34,609 nucleotides of DNA. Source: Candidatus Bathyarchaeia archaeon (GTDB lineage Archaea; Thermoproteota; Bathyarchaeia; Bathyarchaeales; DTEX01). The stretch spans positions 1 to 34,609 of the forward strand of contig JAVZNR010000013.1 of assembly GCA_038882715.1 (NCBI GenBank), given 5' to 3'. The notes beneath the pieces were generated by a model. It was not told the DNA's origin, ran no database searches, and saw only the letters and a list, made by a program, of their open reading frames with translations. Every line of letters begins with the position of its first letter. The stretch's first letter is position 1. The position numbers were made by a program, and so were the translations under genes. This document shows, in pieces, positions 1-6,746 of this stretch.

Positions 1-70
1 TGTAACGTTTACTGAGGTGGGAACCCATGCTGAATCAACCCTAAAGGTTAGCTTCTCCCATACGTAGGTG

Positions 71-674
71 TTGGATGATCCTGAGAACTAAAAGTGATGT
101 GAAATCGGCTCACCCGCAATCGGCTCACCGTCTTAATAACAAAGAACTAAAAGTCGCGAAAATAACAAAACACTCGAAACTCGACTTTATACGTCTTAAT
201 AACAAAGAACTAAAAGGCATCAGGGGGATTAGAAGCGTGGTTCTTTTCACCGTCTTAATAACAAAGAACTAAAAGTTTCTTGGCTCATCATGGGACTCAT
301 GGTTCTCAATAGTCTTAATAACAAAGAACTAAAAGTAACGAAATGCATTGACTCTGAGCTTGAATATGTCTTAATAACAAAGAACTAAAAGAATTCGCAT
401 CCCCTATGATGCTGAGCTAATAGCGTCTTAATAACAAAGAACTAAAAGATTATTGTTAGTGATTACCAAAAAAATGCCCATGTCTTAATAACAAAGAACT
501 AAAAGGCGTCAAAAGCCTTCACAACGGGGATGCTGAGTCTTAATAACAAAGAACTAAAAGTTTTTACCGGGCTGGCATTATTAACAAAAGACGTTTGTCT
601 TAATAACAAAGAACTAAAAGTAGAAGTGCCGTTAGCTATCAGAGTGTCGCGTCTTAATAACAAAGAACTAAAAG
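71..674. CRISPR. CRISPR array, 10 perfect 24-nt repeats plus one degenerate repeat
   Basis: Ten identical 24-nt repeats, beginning GTCTTAATAA and ending ACTAAAAG, start at 130, 193, 252, 312, 368, 425, 482, 537, 597 and 651. Spacers are 30-39 nt and all different. An eleventh unit at 71-94 keeps only the last 11 bases of the repeat intact. Repeat length and the A/G-rich 3' end resemble the 24-25 nt type I repeats of Sulfolobales and relatives, where that end supplies the crRNA 5' tag; this would put transcription left to right. The degenerate repeat at the left, and a TATA-like element to the right near 833-843, argue instead for a leader on the right. Orientation is therefore left open. No cas gene is visible in the window, so processing and interference would need proteins encoded elsewhere. 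I saw no spacer matching the rest of the window by eye. Confidence 0.97.
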
Positions 675-816
675 CTTAGGATCCTAGTAACAAGAATTAA
701 GAGTTATGTTCTTAATGAAAGCCGCCAGCCGCACTAACATCACATTATTCTTCCACTTAACGGATTGGAAAAATAGAAGACATATGAATATATGAAAATA
801 TGTTTGGTGTCCTCCC

Positions 817-832
817 TACAGGAGCTCCTGTA
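817..832. repeat. 16-nt perfect palindrome next to a TATA-like box
   Basis: TACAGGAGCTCCTGTA is its own reverse complement. It abuts the minus-strand element TATATAATATT (832-842). Read leftward, the palindrome would lie between the TATA box and the expected start site, which is a classic archaeal repressor position. The array begins about 140 nt further left. A role as operator is inference; a simple hairpin is equally possible. Confidence 0.5.
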
Positions 833-919
833 ATATTATATACCCTATTTATGTATCGCAAAATTGAGGTTTAAATTAAGGAGATATGTGCTGGTGGTTG
901 GGTTGCGCATGGCTATGCA

Positions 920-947
920 TGTTCGTTTAGCGTCTACTAAACGAACA
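920..947. repeat. Hairpin with 11-bp perfect arms and 6-nt loop
   Basis: The arms TGTTCGTTTAG (920-930) and CTAAACGAACA (937-947) are perfectly complementary and are separated by CGTCTA. No T-run follows on either strand, so it does not look like a plain terminator. A smaller GCAT-GGCT-ATGC hairpin lies immediately upstream. It could be part of a structured RNA or a protein-binding or recombination site. Confidence 0.6.
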
Positions 948-948
948 C

Positions 949-1010
949 GTCCAGAAGCCGATTTTTCAAAAACCCACCTAGGCGCCGATTAATATGGGCA
1001 TTTTCTGGAC
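949..1010. repeat. Long-range inverted repeat enclosing a direct repeat
   Basis: GTCCAGAA at 949-956 is the reverse complement of TTCTGGAC at 1003-1010. Between them GCCGATT occurs twice (957-963 and 984-990). It lies directly after the 920-947 hairpin, so the 920-1010 stretch could fold as two adjacent stems. Function is unknown. Confidence 0.45.
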
Positions 1011-1054
1011 TTCGATTCCCGCTGTAGGCTGAGACTGAACCTGTGTCAGTAGTT

Positions 1055-1240
1055 TCAAATTCGGTTGAGAAGAGGGCTCTGGGCCTCCTCTCGCTTCAGG
1101 TTGGTTGTTACTTGAGTATCAGTTGGCTGGAAACTGTCTAAGGCCCTGAGACATCTTTTCGCTAAATGAACATTTTCTTCTGCTAGTTTGAGAGCGGCAT
1201 TAGGATTTTTATAGGCAGAAGACAAACGTTCAGTTCCCAA
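1055..1240 (-). CDS. Possible small hypothetical protein (weak)
   Basis: A 61-codon open frame starting at TTG, downstream of the integrase on the same strand. The predicted peptide is charged and helical with no recognisable domain, and no good Shine-Dalgarno sequence precedes the TTG. The frame stays open for about ten further codons upstream. It may be a real small protein of the integrase-linked element, or a chance frame in the intergenic region. I give it low weight. Confidence 0.2.
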   Translation of the reverse strand: MGTERLSSAYKNPNAALKLAEENVHLAKRCLRALDSFQPTDTQVTTNLKREEAQSPLLNRI

Positions 1241-1272
1241 CTTTCGCTTGGATGAGTTTTGCGGCTTAACAA

Positions 1273-2331
1273 CTATCCAGTTATCTTTATTTTTCCATCC
1301 TTCATTAGCTGTAGGAGTCTCTTTAATGCTTCAACCTCTTCGGCTGTGAAGTATAGGTCTTCCTCCTGGCTTGCGGCGGCTTCTATTGATAGGGCTAATC
1401 CGCATCTGTTGCATATCTTAGCCTCGATCGGATTTAGGAATCCGCATCTTGGGCAGGTCTTAGGCTTTATCATTGGCTCCTCATGCTCGGCCTCCCTTAA
1501 GCCGTATATGCCTAGAATGTCCTCGTCTATGTCTCTTCCGCTTAGGTGCACGTATATGCTGGGCATTCTGCTGCCCTGCCTCCAGCCGAAGTATGCGTTC
1601 ATCTGGGCTTCAGTCAGCTTCTTAGCCAAAAATGTTGCCCTGCTATGTCGGAATGCGTGTGGATGAACATTCTTTTTTAAACCGGCTCTGGCAGCTGTCT
1701 CCTTCAGTATCTTGCTGAAGGCCCCGTAGCTGAGTGGCTTGCCATCGTGGAGTCCGCAGAATAAAGGCGCGTCCTTCCTATTCTTTTTCGGATGGTTCTG
1801 AATCCAGTTTAATAAATAGGGCATGGAGGCTACGACAGGCACGCGCCTAGATCCCGTCTTACCCTTAAGAATTAGGGTTACATACTTCTCGTTAAACTGC
1901 GCATCCGCTATGCGCATGGATGCTAGCTCGCCTATGCGCGCCCCACTCTCATACAGCGTGATTATGAACGCCTTGTCCCTTATGTTTGAGGCTGCCTCAA
2001 CAAGGCGCATAACATCCTCCTCCGTTAGGAGCTCGCTCGGCAGCAGCGTATCCTTGCTCTTCAGGGTTGTTGTTATCCACTCCACCTCAGGCGGATACCT
2101 CTCCCCGTCCCCCTTCAACCACTTGAAAAACTTCTTTAAGACAACCTTATAATTCTGCTTTGTCCAAGCACTCAATCGCCTATTACGCTCAAGGCTGGCG
2201 ACAAGCCGCTCAACATCCTCCCTAGTAACCTCCATGAAATCCTTCTGCATGAAACGGCTTACTCTAGCAAGCGTCTGCACATACTTGTAAACCCTAGCGG
2301 GACACAAGCCAGTGCTGAAGCAGTACTCCAT
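1273..2331 (-). CDS. Tyrosine recombinase/integrase with C-terminal zinc ribbon; N-terminus out of frame
   Basis: Site-specific tyrosine recombinase that would cut and rejoin DNA at specific sites, for example to integrate or excise an element. The 352-residue frame holds most of an N-terminal SAM-like core-binding domain and a C-terminal catalytic domain. Catalytic residues are visible: the Arg in GARIGEL, the His and Arg of HPHAFRHSR, and the Tyr in SIYVHLSG. After the catalytic domain comes a four-cysteine zinc ribbon (CPRCG and CNRCG), common in archaeal integrases, and a short helical tail. The first ATG of this frame lies inside the core-binding domain. The missing N-terminal residues are encoded just upstream in another frame (2344-2459), so a one-base deletion has probably split the gene. 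It sits just downstream of tRNA-His, a typical integration site, and ends with TAG. Confidence 0.88.
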   Translation of the reverse strand: MEYCFSTGLCPARVYKYVQTLARVSRFMQKDFMEVTREDVERLVASLERNRRLSAWTKQNYKVVLKKFFKWLKGDGERYPPEVEWITTTLKSKDTLLPSELLTEEDVMRLVEAASNIRDKAFIITLYESGARIGELASMRIADAQFNEKYVTLILKGKTGSRRVPVVASMPYLLNWIQNHPKKNRKDAPLFCGLHDGKPLSYGAFSKILKETAARAGLKKNVHPHAFRHSRATFLAKKLTEAQMNAYFGWRQGSRMPSIYVHLSGRDIDEDILGIYGLREAEHEEPMIKPKTCPRCGFLNPIEAKICNRCGLALSIEAAASQEEDLYFTAEEVEALKRLLQLMKDGKIKITG

Positions 2332-2343
2332 AAAGCGCCTAAT

Positions 2344-2459
2344 ATGTTATGTTCAACATTAGCGTCAACAAAACCAGCATACTCACGGAGTCCACTCAGA
2401 AAACTCTCCAAGCGCCCCGGCAAATTATAAATGTCCCTTTCAGCAACCGCTCGCCCCAT
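2344..2459 (-). pseudogene. Out-of-frame N-terminal piece of the integrase gene
   Basis: An ATG at 2459, shortly after the tRNA-His 3' end, opens a frame of which the first 38 codons (ending ...VEHN) look like the start of an integrase core-binding domain. The expected continuation, IRRFMEYC, is in the frame of the downstream integrase ORF, entered by re-reading one base near 2344-2346. A single-base deletion explains this. Beyond the junction this frame continues out of register to a stop at 2259. A sequencing error is the main alternative. I see no obvious slippery heptamer, so programmed frameshifting is unlikely. Confidence 0.65.
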
Positions 2460-2503
2460 AAATAATGCTGTGAAATGATTCTGTCCTTAAACTTTTGGTT
2501 GGA

Positions 2504-2635
2504 GGCCGCCGCCGGGATTTGAACCCGGCCTCCGGGCTCCACAGGCCTATACCACCAGCATTACTATGCATGGTGTCCGTACGCTACCAGGATCCGCGAC
2601 CTTAAACTGACTCATGTCTCTACGTTACGGCGGCC
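2504..2635 (-). tRNA. tRNA-His (anticodon GTG) with two introns at non-standard positions
   Basis: Read on the minus strand, G-1 (2635) and acceptor GCCGCCG (2634-2628) pair with CGGCGGC (2511-2505) and discriminator C73 (2504). The extra G-1:C73 pair is diagnostic for tRNA-His. The T-arm is CCGGG-TTCAAAT-CCCGG. The anticodon loop is CTGTGGA (2544-2538), anticodon GTG. A full cloverleaf needs two segments removed. About 28 nt (near 2592-2619) interrupt the D-loop between AG and CCTGGTA; the flanking D-stem ACGT/GCGT then pairs. About 30 nt (near 2547-2576) interrupt the 5' strand of the anticodon stem around 29/30, restoring CGGGC against GCCCG. The second segment is a strong hairpin with CACCA/TGGTG arms, as expected of an archaeal intron. 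There is no intron at the usual 37/38 position. CCA is not encoded. Exact splice points are uncertain because I could not draw a perfect bulge-helix-bulge. Confidence 0.8.
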
Positions 2636-2664
2636 ACCCACATACTTTTCTTTTGAAGATTTGG

Positions 2665-2672
2665 CTTTTAAG
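2665..2672 (-). promoter_or_regulatory. TATA box of the tRNA-His gene
   Basis: On the minus strand the sequence reads ATACTTAAAAGCC, with the CTTAAAAG core 30-37 nt upstream of the tRNA 5' end. This is the usual distance for an archaeal TATA box, with an A-rich BRE-like stretch just before it. It could also drive the integrase if transcription continues past the tRNA. Confidence 0.5.
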
Positions 2673-2768
2673 TATTTCTTAAGGTTAAGCATTTTTCGGG
2701 AAGATCCAAAAATATATTTGTGGTTTGAGAATATCTGATGATTGATGAGATTTAATGAGGGATGTATT

Positions 2769-3557
2769 ATGAAGCTGGCAATACAGGAGAATTTAATTCC
2801 GGGGAAAACGTTTTTCGAGAAGCTTCAGAACGCGGAGAAATATGATTTTGACGGAGTTGAGGTCTGGGGAAACAATCTTCCACAACGGTTTAAAGAGATT
2901 AAAGATGCTTTAAGTGTATCAAGGGTTAAGATTTCGACTGTTTGCAGCGGATATGAGGGGGATCTTCTCGGGCCAGATCGCAGAATGAGAGAACTTGCTA
3001 TCGAAGGTATAAAGGAGAGACTTAAACTTTGCGCAGATCTCGGGGGCGTCGGTGTGATAACTGTGCCAACTTTCGGCGGCCCAAAGATTACGGATCTATA
3101 TCCATTGTATCCTGACGTTAAAGAGGTTGAGAAAAGGATCCTTATAGAGGAATGTAGGATTTTGGGTAAATGGGCTGGCGATGTCGGCGCATATGTTCTG
3201 CTTGAGCCTTTAAATCGTTATGAAACCCATCTAATTAACAGGCTTCAGCAAGCTGTTGAAGTATGTGAGGCTGTTGGAATGGAGCATATAAAAATCATGG
3301 CTGACTTCTTCCACATGAATATTGAAGAGGCGGACATAGCTAGAAGCATTGAAGCGGCTGACGGCTACATAATGCACGTTCACTTAGCAGACAGCAACCG
3401 ACTACTACCGGGATATGGCCACACAGACTTTAAATCAGGCTTTGAGGCGCTTAAAAAGATCGGCTATAAGAATTTCATGGCTCTTGAATGCGGGATACCC
3501 GGAGACCCAGATATTGAATTACCAAAATGTGTAAAATACTTAAGGAGCCTAATTTAG
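2769..3557 (+). CDS. Sugar phosphate isomerase/epimerase-like TIM-barrel protein
   Basis: Member of the xylose-isomerase-like TIM barrel superfamily (AP endonuclease 2 fold), whose enzymes isomerise or epimerise free or phosphorylated sugars with a divalent metal. The 262-residue length is typical. Visible family features are the opening MKLAIQE strand, Glu in the VLLEPLNRYE segment, Asp and His in IMADFFHMN, His in MHVHLADSNR, and Glu in MALECG; these acidic and His residues normally bind the metal. The ATG at 2769 is chosen over the one at 2742 because GAGGG lies just ahead of it and the family begins with this strand. The Gfo/Idh/MocA gene follows after 44 nt on the same strand, so the two probably act on one sugar or inositol pathway. 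The actual substrate cannot be read from the sequence. Confidence 0.85.
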   Translation: MKLAIQENLIPGKTFFEKLQNAEKYDFDGVEVWGNNLPQRFKEIKDALSVSRVKISTVCSGYEGDLLGPDRRMRELAIEGIKERLKLCADLGGVGVITVPTFGGPKITDLYPLYPDVKEVEKRILIEECRILGKWAGDVGAYVLLEPLNRYETHLINRLQQAVEVCEAVGMEHIKIMADFFHMNIEEADIARSIEAADGYIMHVHLADSNRLLPGYGHTDFKSGFEALKKIGYKNFMALECGIPGDPDIELPKCVKYLRSLI

Positions 3558-3601
3558 AGGAAAAGGATTAAAAGTCGAGACTGTTCTGAGGATTGATTGG
3601 A

Positions 3602-4615
3602 TTGGAGAAGACTCGTGTTGGATTTATAGGGTGCGGTGGTATAGCGTTAAGGCACATGGAAGAGATCGTTAAAATCCCCCATACTTCTCCAGTAGCGTTT
3701 TGTGACGTTGAGTTGAGCCGGGCAAAAGCGGCTGCTGATAAATTTGGTAGTGAGGGCGCGTTTATCTTTGAAAGGGCCGAGGAAATGTTCAGTAGAGTTG
3801 ATCTCGACGCGGTTTACATCTGCGTTCCACCATATGCGCATGGCGCTGAGCTACTAGCCATAGAGCATAATGTGCCGTTCTTCGTCGAGAAGCCAGTAGA
3901 TCTTTATCTTGAGAGGGCGAGAAGGATAGCCTCAGAAGTCGAAAGGAAAAAGATACTTACGAGCGTCGGCTACATGAACCGCTATAGGAGAGGAGTCCAG
4001 TTGGTTAGAGAGATACTTCGCGAGGACCCGCCAATACTGGTCTTAGGCGGCTGGATCGGTGGCACACCAAAGCCATCGCCGGATACACCAATATGGAGAT
4101 GGTGGATAAGGAAGGAGAAAAGCGGAGGACAATTTCATGAGCAGGTGACGCATACAGTTGACTTAGCTAGATTTCTTTGCGGTGAAATAGAGGAGGTTCA
4201 CGCTTACCCTGCAAAGGGCTTCAATAGAGATGTCCCGCCCGAATATAACGTCGAGGATGCGAGCGTGGTTAACGTGAAGTTTACTAGCGGAGCTGTTGGA
4301 AGCTTCTGGGCTTCCTGCTCATCTAATGCTGGCGGCGGAGTAACATTAAGCGTATACGCCAATAGGACAACAGCGTTATTTACCCGTTGGGAGCACGATT
4401 TGAAACTGTTGCGCCTAAACGCGGAACCATTAGAAATTCCCGGTGAACCAAACATATTTGAAATAGAGGATAGGGCCTTCATAGAAGCTGTACAATTAAA
4501 TGATCCGTCTAAAATCTTATGCACGTACATGGATGGATTAAAAACGATGGAAGTAACTATAGCAGCTAACATATCTATGGAAACCGGGAAACCTGTTAGG
4601 CTTCCGTTACCCTAA
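3602..4615 (+). CDS. Gfo/Idh/MocA family NAD(P)-dependent dehydrogenase
   Basis: Cytoplasmic oxidoreductase of the glucose-fructose oxidoreductase/inositol dehydrogenase family, which oxidises sugar or inositol hydroxyls with NAD(P). The N-terminal Rossmann domain shows VGFIGCGGIALRH, and the conserved EKPVDL motif follows near residue 95. The C-terminal half is the α/β substrate domain, with a conserved HEQVTHTVDLARFL helix carrying the catalytic His. I chose TTG at 3602 because GAGG at 3588-3591 lies 10 nt upstream; the TTG at 3593 is only 1 nt from it. Length, about 337 residues, is normal. It probably forms an operon with the preceding isomerase gene. The nearby fucosidases suggest, but do not show, deoxysugar catabolism. 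Confidence 0.88.
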   Translation: MEKTRVGFIGCGGIALRHMEEIVKIPHTSPVAFCDVELSRAKAAADKFGSEGAFIFERAEEMFSRVDLDAVYICVPPYAHGAELLAIEHNVPFFVEKPVDLYLERARRIASEVERKKILTSVGYMNRYRRGVQLVREILREDPPILVLGGWIGGTPKPSPDTPIWRWWIRKEKSGGQFHEQVTHTVDLARFLCGEIEEVHAYPAKGFNRDVPPEYNVEDASVVNVKFTSGAVGSFWASCSSNAGGGVTLSVYANRTTALFTRWEHDLKLLRLNAEPLEIPGEPNIFEIEDRAFIEAVQLNDPSKILCTYMDGLKTMEVTIAANISMETGKPVRLPLP

Positions 4616-4678
4616 ATTGAGAAGACCTACGATTTCACTGCACTGGCTTCCATTATTCATTCTGGTTTCGGCGATATT

Positions 4679-5087
4679 TTAATCGCATAGGCTGGAGATT
4701 CTCTTACCGTATTGAGCGCCGGCCCTCTTAAAAAGTTCCGCCCATTCTCTGGGGTTCCACCTCTTACTCTCCTGATTAAAGGTTTGAGCGAATCTGTCAT
4801 ATGAGAAGCCCTCTCCATAAATTTTCAGGTGATAGTGGTGTGTTGGGCTGCCCCTAATTCTCATGGAGTTGAAGTACCACTCAGCATAAGGATTATTAGT
4901 GAACCAGAATTCCCATCCCCATTTAGAAACTACCTCCATTAGCTCACCGGTAAGGGGAGCCCAACCGGGTACGGAATATAGTCCCCAATGTACAAGTATT
5001 CCAAATTTAGCATCATGAAACCACTCTGAACATTTATGTTTCCTTATAGATCTTAAATCAGGTTTAAAAAGGGGGCCTATCAGCCAT
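4679..5087 (-). pseudogene. N-terminal remnant of a GH29 α-L-fucosidase
   Basis: Reading from the ATG at 5087, with TTAGGAG just upstream, the gene shows the GH29 start: WFHDAKFGILVHWGLYSVPG, then YAEWYFNSMR, GSPTHHYH, YGEGFSYDRFAQTF and WNPREWAELFKRAGAQY. It then ends in eight unrelated codons and a TAA. An intact GH29 enzyme would continue with the HHDGF motif and the catalytic Asp, so more than two thirds is missing. A one-base shift in the C5/T5 run about 15 nt after the ATG is also needed to enter this frame. It faces the intact GH29 gene across a shared upstream region but is clearly a different paralogue, with insertions absent from its neighbour. It is therefore a relic of a former divergent fucosidase pair, not a functional enzyme. 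Confidence 0.82.
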
Positions 5088-5159
5088 AGTTAACTCCTAA
5101 CTTTTGTCGATCTAACATTAAAATTATCGTTTCAGCGCTTAAAATGATTTAATTAAAGT

Positions 5160-5206
5160 TATAAATAATACTTACGGTTCATAATCTTAATCTTAGTTTG
5201 AGGAGG
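5160..5206 (+). promoter_or_regulatory. Promoter and ribosome binding site of the GH29 gene
   Basis: TTATAAATAATA (about 5159-5170) is a good archaeal TATA box about 50 nt before the start codon. A strong Shine-Dalgarno AGGAGG lies at 5201-5206, 10 nt before the ATG. The region also served the divergent GH29 remnant, whose own Shine-Dalgarno lies at 5095-5099. Confidence 0.55.
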
Positions 5207-5216
5207 ATTAATAGAT

Positions 5217-6434
5217 ATGTCTTCTGAGGCAAGGTTTGAGGTTCCTGAAAGGTTAAGATGGTGGGTTGAGGCGAGGTTCGGCATGTTCATTCACTGGGGT
5301 CTATATGCTATTCCAGCTCGTGGAGAATGGGTCATGTTCTTTGAGCGCATACCGAAGTCCGAATATGCTAAGCTGGCTCGAAGGTTCAACCCCAAGAGAT
5401 TTAATGCAGATGAGTGGGTTGCGTTAGCTGAGGAGGCTGGTATGCGCTACATGGTTCTAACAACTAGGCACCATGACGGGTTCTGTCTTTGGGATAGCCA
5501 AGTTTCAGATTTTACGTCCGTTAAAGCTACGCCGGCAAAGAGGGATTTTATAGCCGAATACGTTAAGGCTTGCCGCAAGGCTGGCATGCGAGTAGGATTC
5601 TATTATTCGCTCTTGGATTGGCGTTGGCCAGAGTACTGGGATGGACCAGCCAAAAATTCGGAGGGCTGGGCTAGGTTCCGCGATTACGTGCACGCCCAAG
5701 TCCGCGAGCTGATGACAAACTATGGTAAAATAGATATACTCTGGTATGATGGGGCATGGCCATATAAGGCTGAGGACTGGCAGTCGGAGCGTCTAAACAC
5801 CATGGTTCGCAGCTTACAACCAGATATAATTATAAATAATCGCTCCGGTTTACCCGAGGACTTTGAGACCCCGGAGCAACACATAAGATACTATGATAGA
5901 CCATGGGAGTCCTGCATGACTATAGATGAGTCTTGGTGGGGCTATCATGTCGGAGACAAGCATTTAAAGAGTCCGCTAGAAATTATTAGGCTGCTTGTCC
6001 GATGCGTCGCGGGAAACGGAAATCTGCTCCTCAACGTTGGGCCTAAAGCCGACGGAAGCATACCGGAAGCCTATAAGCGTAGGCTTAGAGCTGTTGGCGA
6101 ATGGCTTAAACGGAATGGCGAATCAATCTACGGCGCTAGCGCAGCACCCTTTGGAGCGGCGCATTTGGGGCATGTTACGGCTAAGGGTAATAGGGTTTAT
6201 TTGCATGTTTTCTATTGGCCGGGTAAAAGCGAGATATGTGTCGCTGGAATAAAGAATAGGGTTGTTGAAGCTAGCATGCTGGCAACTGGGAAAACATTGC
6301 CGTTTGAGCAGCGTGAAGATCGCTTATTTATTAAGGGGCTTCCGAGGAGAGCGCCTGATCCAATAGACACGGTTATTGCGATCGACCTTGAAGGTAAACC
6401 TGAAACCGTTTCGCCCTCATTCTGGATGAAATAA
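5217..6434 (+). CDS. GH29 α-L-fucosidase
   Basis: Glycoside hydrolase family 29, a retaining enzyme that releases α-L-fucose from glycans or glycosides. The 405 residues begin directly with the catalytic (β/α)8 domain. Motifs in order are RWWVEARFGMFIHWGLYAIP, WVALAEEAGMRYMVLTTRHHDGF with the substrate-binding His pair, and DILWYDGAWPY, whose Asp is the expected nucleophile of the WYDG motif. Later come WWGYH, NGNLLLNVGPKADG and a short C-terminal β-domain. No signal peptide is present, so it probably acts in the cytoplasm on imported oligosaccharides. The start is well supported by a strong AGGAGG. It lies downstream of the isomerase and dehydrogenase genes on the same strand, so it may belong to a small sugar-use locus. 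Confidence 0.92.
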   Translation: MSSEARFEVPERLRWWVEARFGMFIHWGLYAIPARGEWVMFFERIPKSEYAKLARRFNPKRFNADEWVALAEEAGMRYMVLTTRHHDGFCLWDSQVSDFTSVKATPAKRDFIAEYVKACRKAGMRVGFYYSLLDWRWPEYWDGPAKNSEGWARFRDYVHAQVRELMTNYGKIDILWYDGAWPYKAEDWQSERLNTMVRSLQPDIIINNRSGLPEDFETPEQHIRYYDRPWESCMTIDESWWGYHVGDKHLKSPLEIIRLLVRCVAGNGNLLLNVGPKADGSIPEAYKRRLRAVGEWLKRNGESIYGASAAPFGAAHLGHVTAKGNRVYLHVFYWPGKSEICVAGIKNRVVEASMLATGKTLPFEQREDRLFIKGLPRRAPDPIDTVIAIDLEGKPETVSPSFWMK

Positions 6435-6493
6435 GCTGGATGAAAGCGTCTTTCTTAAAGTTAATTAACACCTAAACTCTTTTATTTTTCTCT

Positions 6494-6742
6494 ATGAAGT
6501 ATGTCGTTAGGGTTGAGGTTAAATTAAAGCCAGGTCACTCTGATCCTGAAGGTGAAACCACTAGAGACGCTCTTGTAGAGCTGAAGTACCCTGTTAAATC
6601 TGTTAGGGTCAGTAAGGTTTATGAGATAGTTTTTGAGGCAGAATCCGTCGATGATGCCAAAGTTATGGTTGAAGACATGTGTAAGAGGCTTCTCGCAAAT
6701 CCCGTTAAAGATGACTATGAATACTATATAAAGGAAGCGTGA
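6494..6742 (+). CDS. purS: Phosphoribosylformylglycinamidine synthase subunit PurS
   Basis: Small structural subunit of the three-part FGAM synthase in purine biosynthesis; it bridges PurL and PurQ and helps pass ammonia. The 82-residue size and features fit: KYVVRVEVKLKPGHSDPEGET at the start, then a central VKSVRVSKVYEI strand and a C-terminal helix with MCKRLLANPV. No Shine-Dalgarno precedes the ATG; TTTTATTTTTCTCT lies directly upstream, so the message may be leaderless or nearly so. It is followed after 4 nt by purL. Confidence 0.95.
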   Translation: MKYVVRVEVKLKPGHSDPEGETTRDALVELKYPVKSVRVSKVYEIVFEAESVDDAKVMVEDMCKRLLANPVKDDYEYYIKEA

Positions 6743-6746
6743 GACT

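Larger units (their letters stand above)
675..1272. other. Palindrome-rich intergenic region between CRISPR array and integrase
   Basis: About 600 nt with no convincing protein gene. The part next to the array is A/T-rich and contains a 16-nt palindrome (817-832) beside a TATA-like element (833-843, read on the minus strand), so it could be the CRISPR leader or promoter if the array is read leftward. Further right are a strong hairpin (920-947), a short GCAT/ATGC hairpin just before it, a long-range inverted repeat (949-956 with 1003-1010) and a direct repeat GCCGATT at 957-963 and 984-990. This density of inverted repeats fits a structured RNA, a recombination site or the end of a mobile element. 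None of these can be chosen from sequence alone. Confidence 0.5.

Noticed and set aside
75-272. 65-codon ORF on the plus strand across the CRISPR repeats
   Set aside because: It translates the repeat (LNNKEL) periodically and runs through spacers, so it is an artefact of the array.
1000-1050. T-arm-like string TTCGATTCC suggesting a second tRNA or an attachment-site fragment
   Set aside because: The flanking bases do not form a 5-bp T-stem and no acceptor or anticodon arm can be built. It does not match the tRNA-His 3' end, so it is not an obvious att copy.
1259-1666. 135-codon plus-strand ORF
   Set aside because: It is antisense to the catalytic and zinc-ribbon part of the integrase, which has clear motifs.
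2344-2349. Programmed frameshift in the integrase
   Set aside because: No slippery heptamer or downstream pseudoknot is evident; a one-base deletion or sequencing error is simpler.
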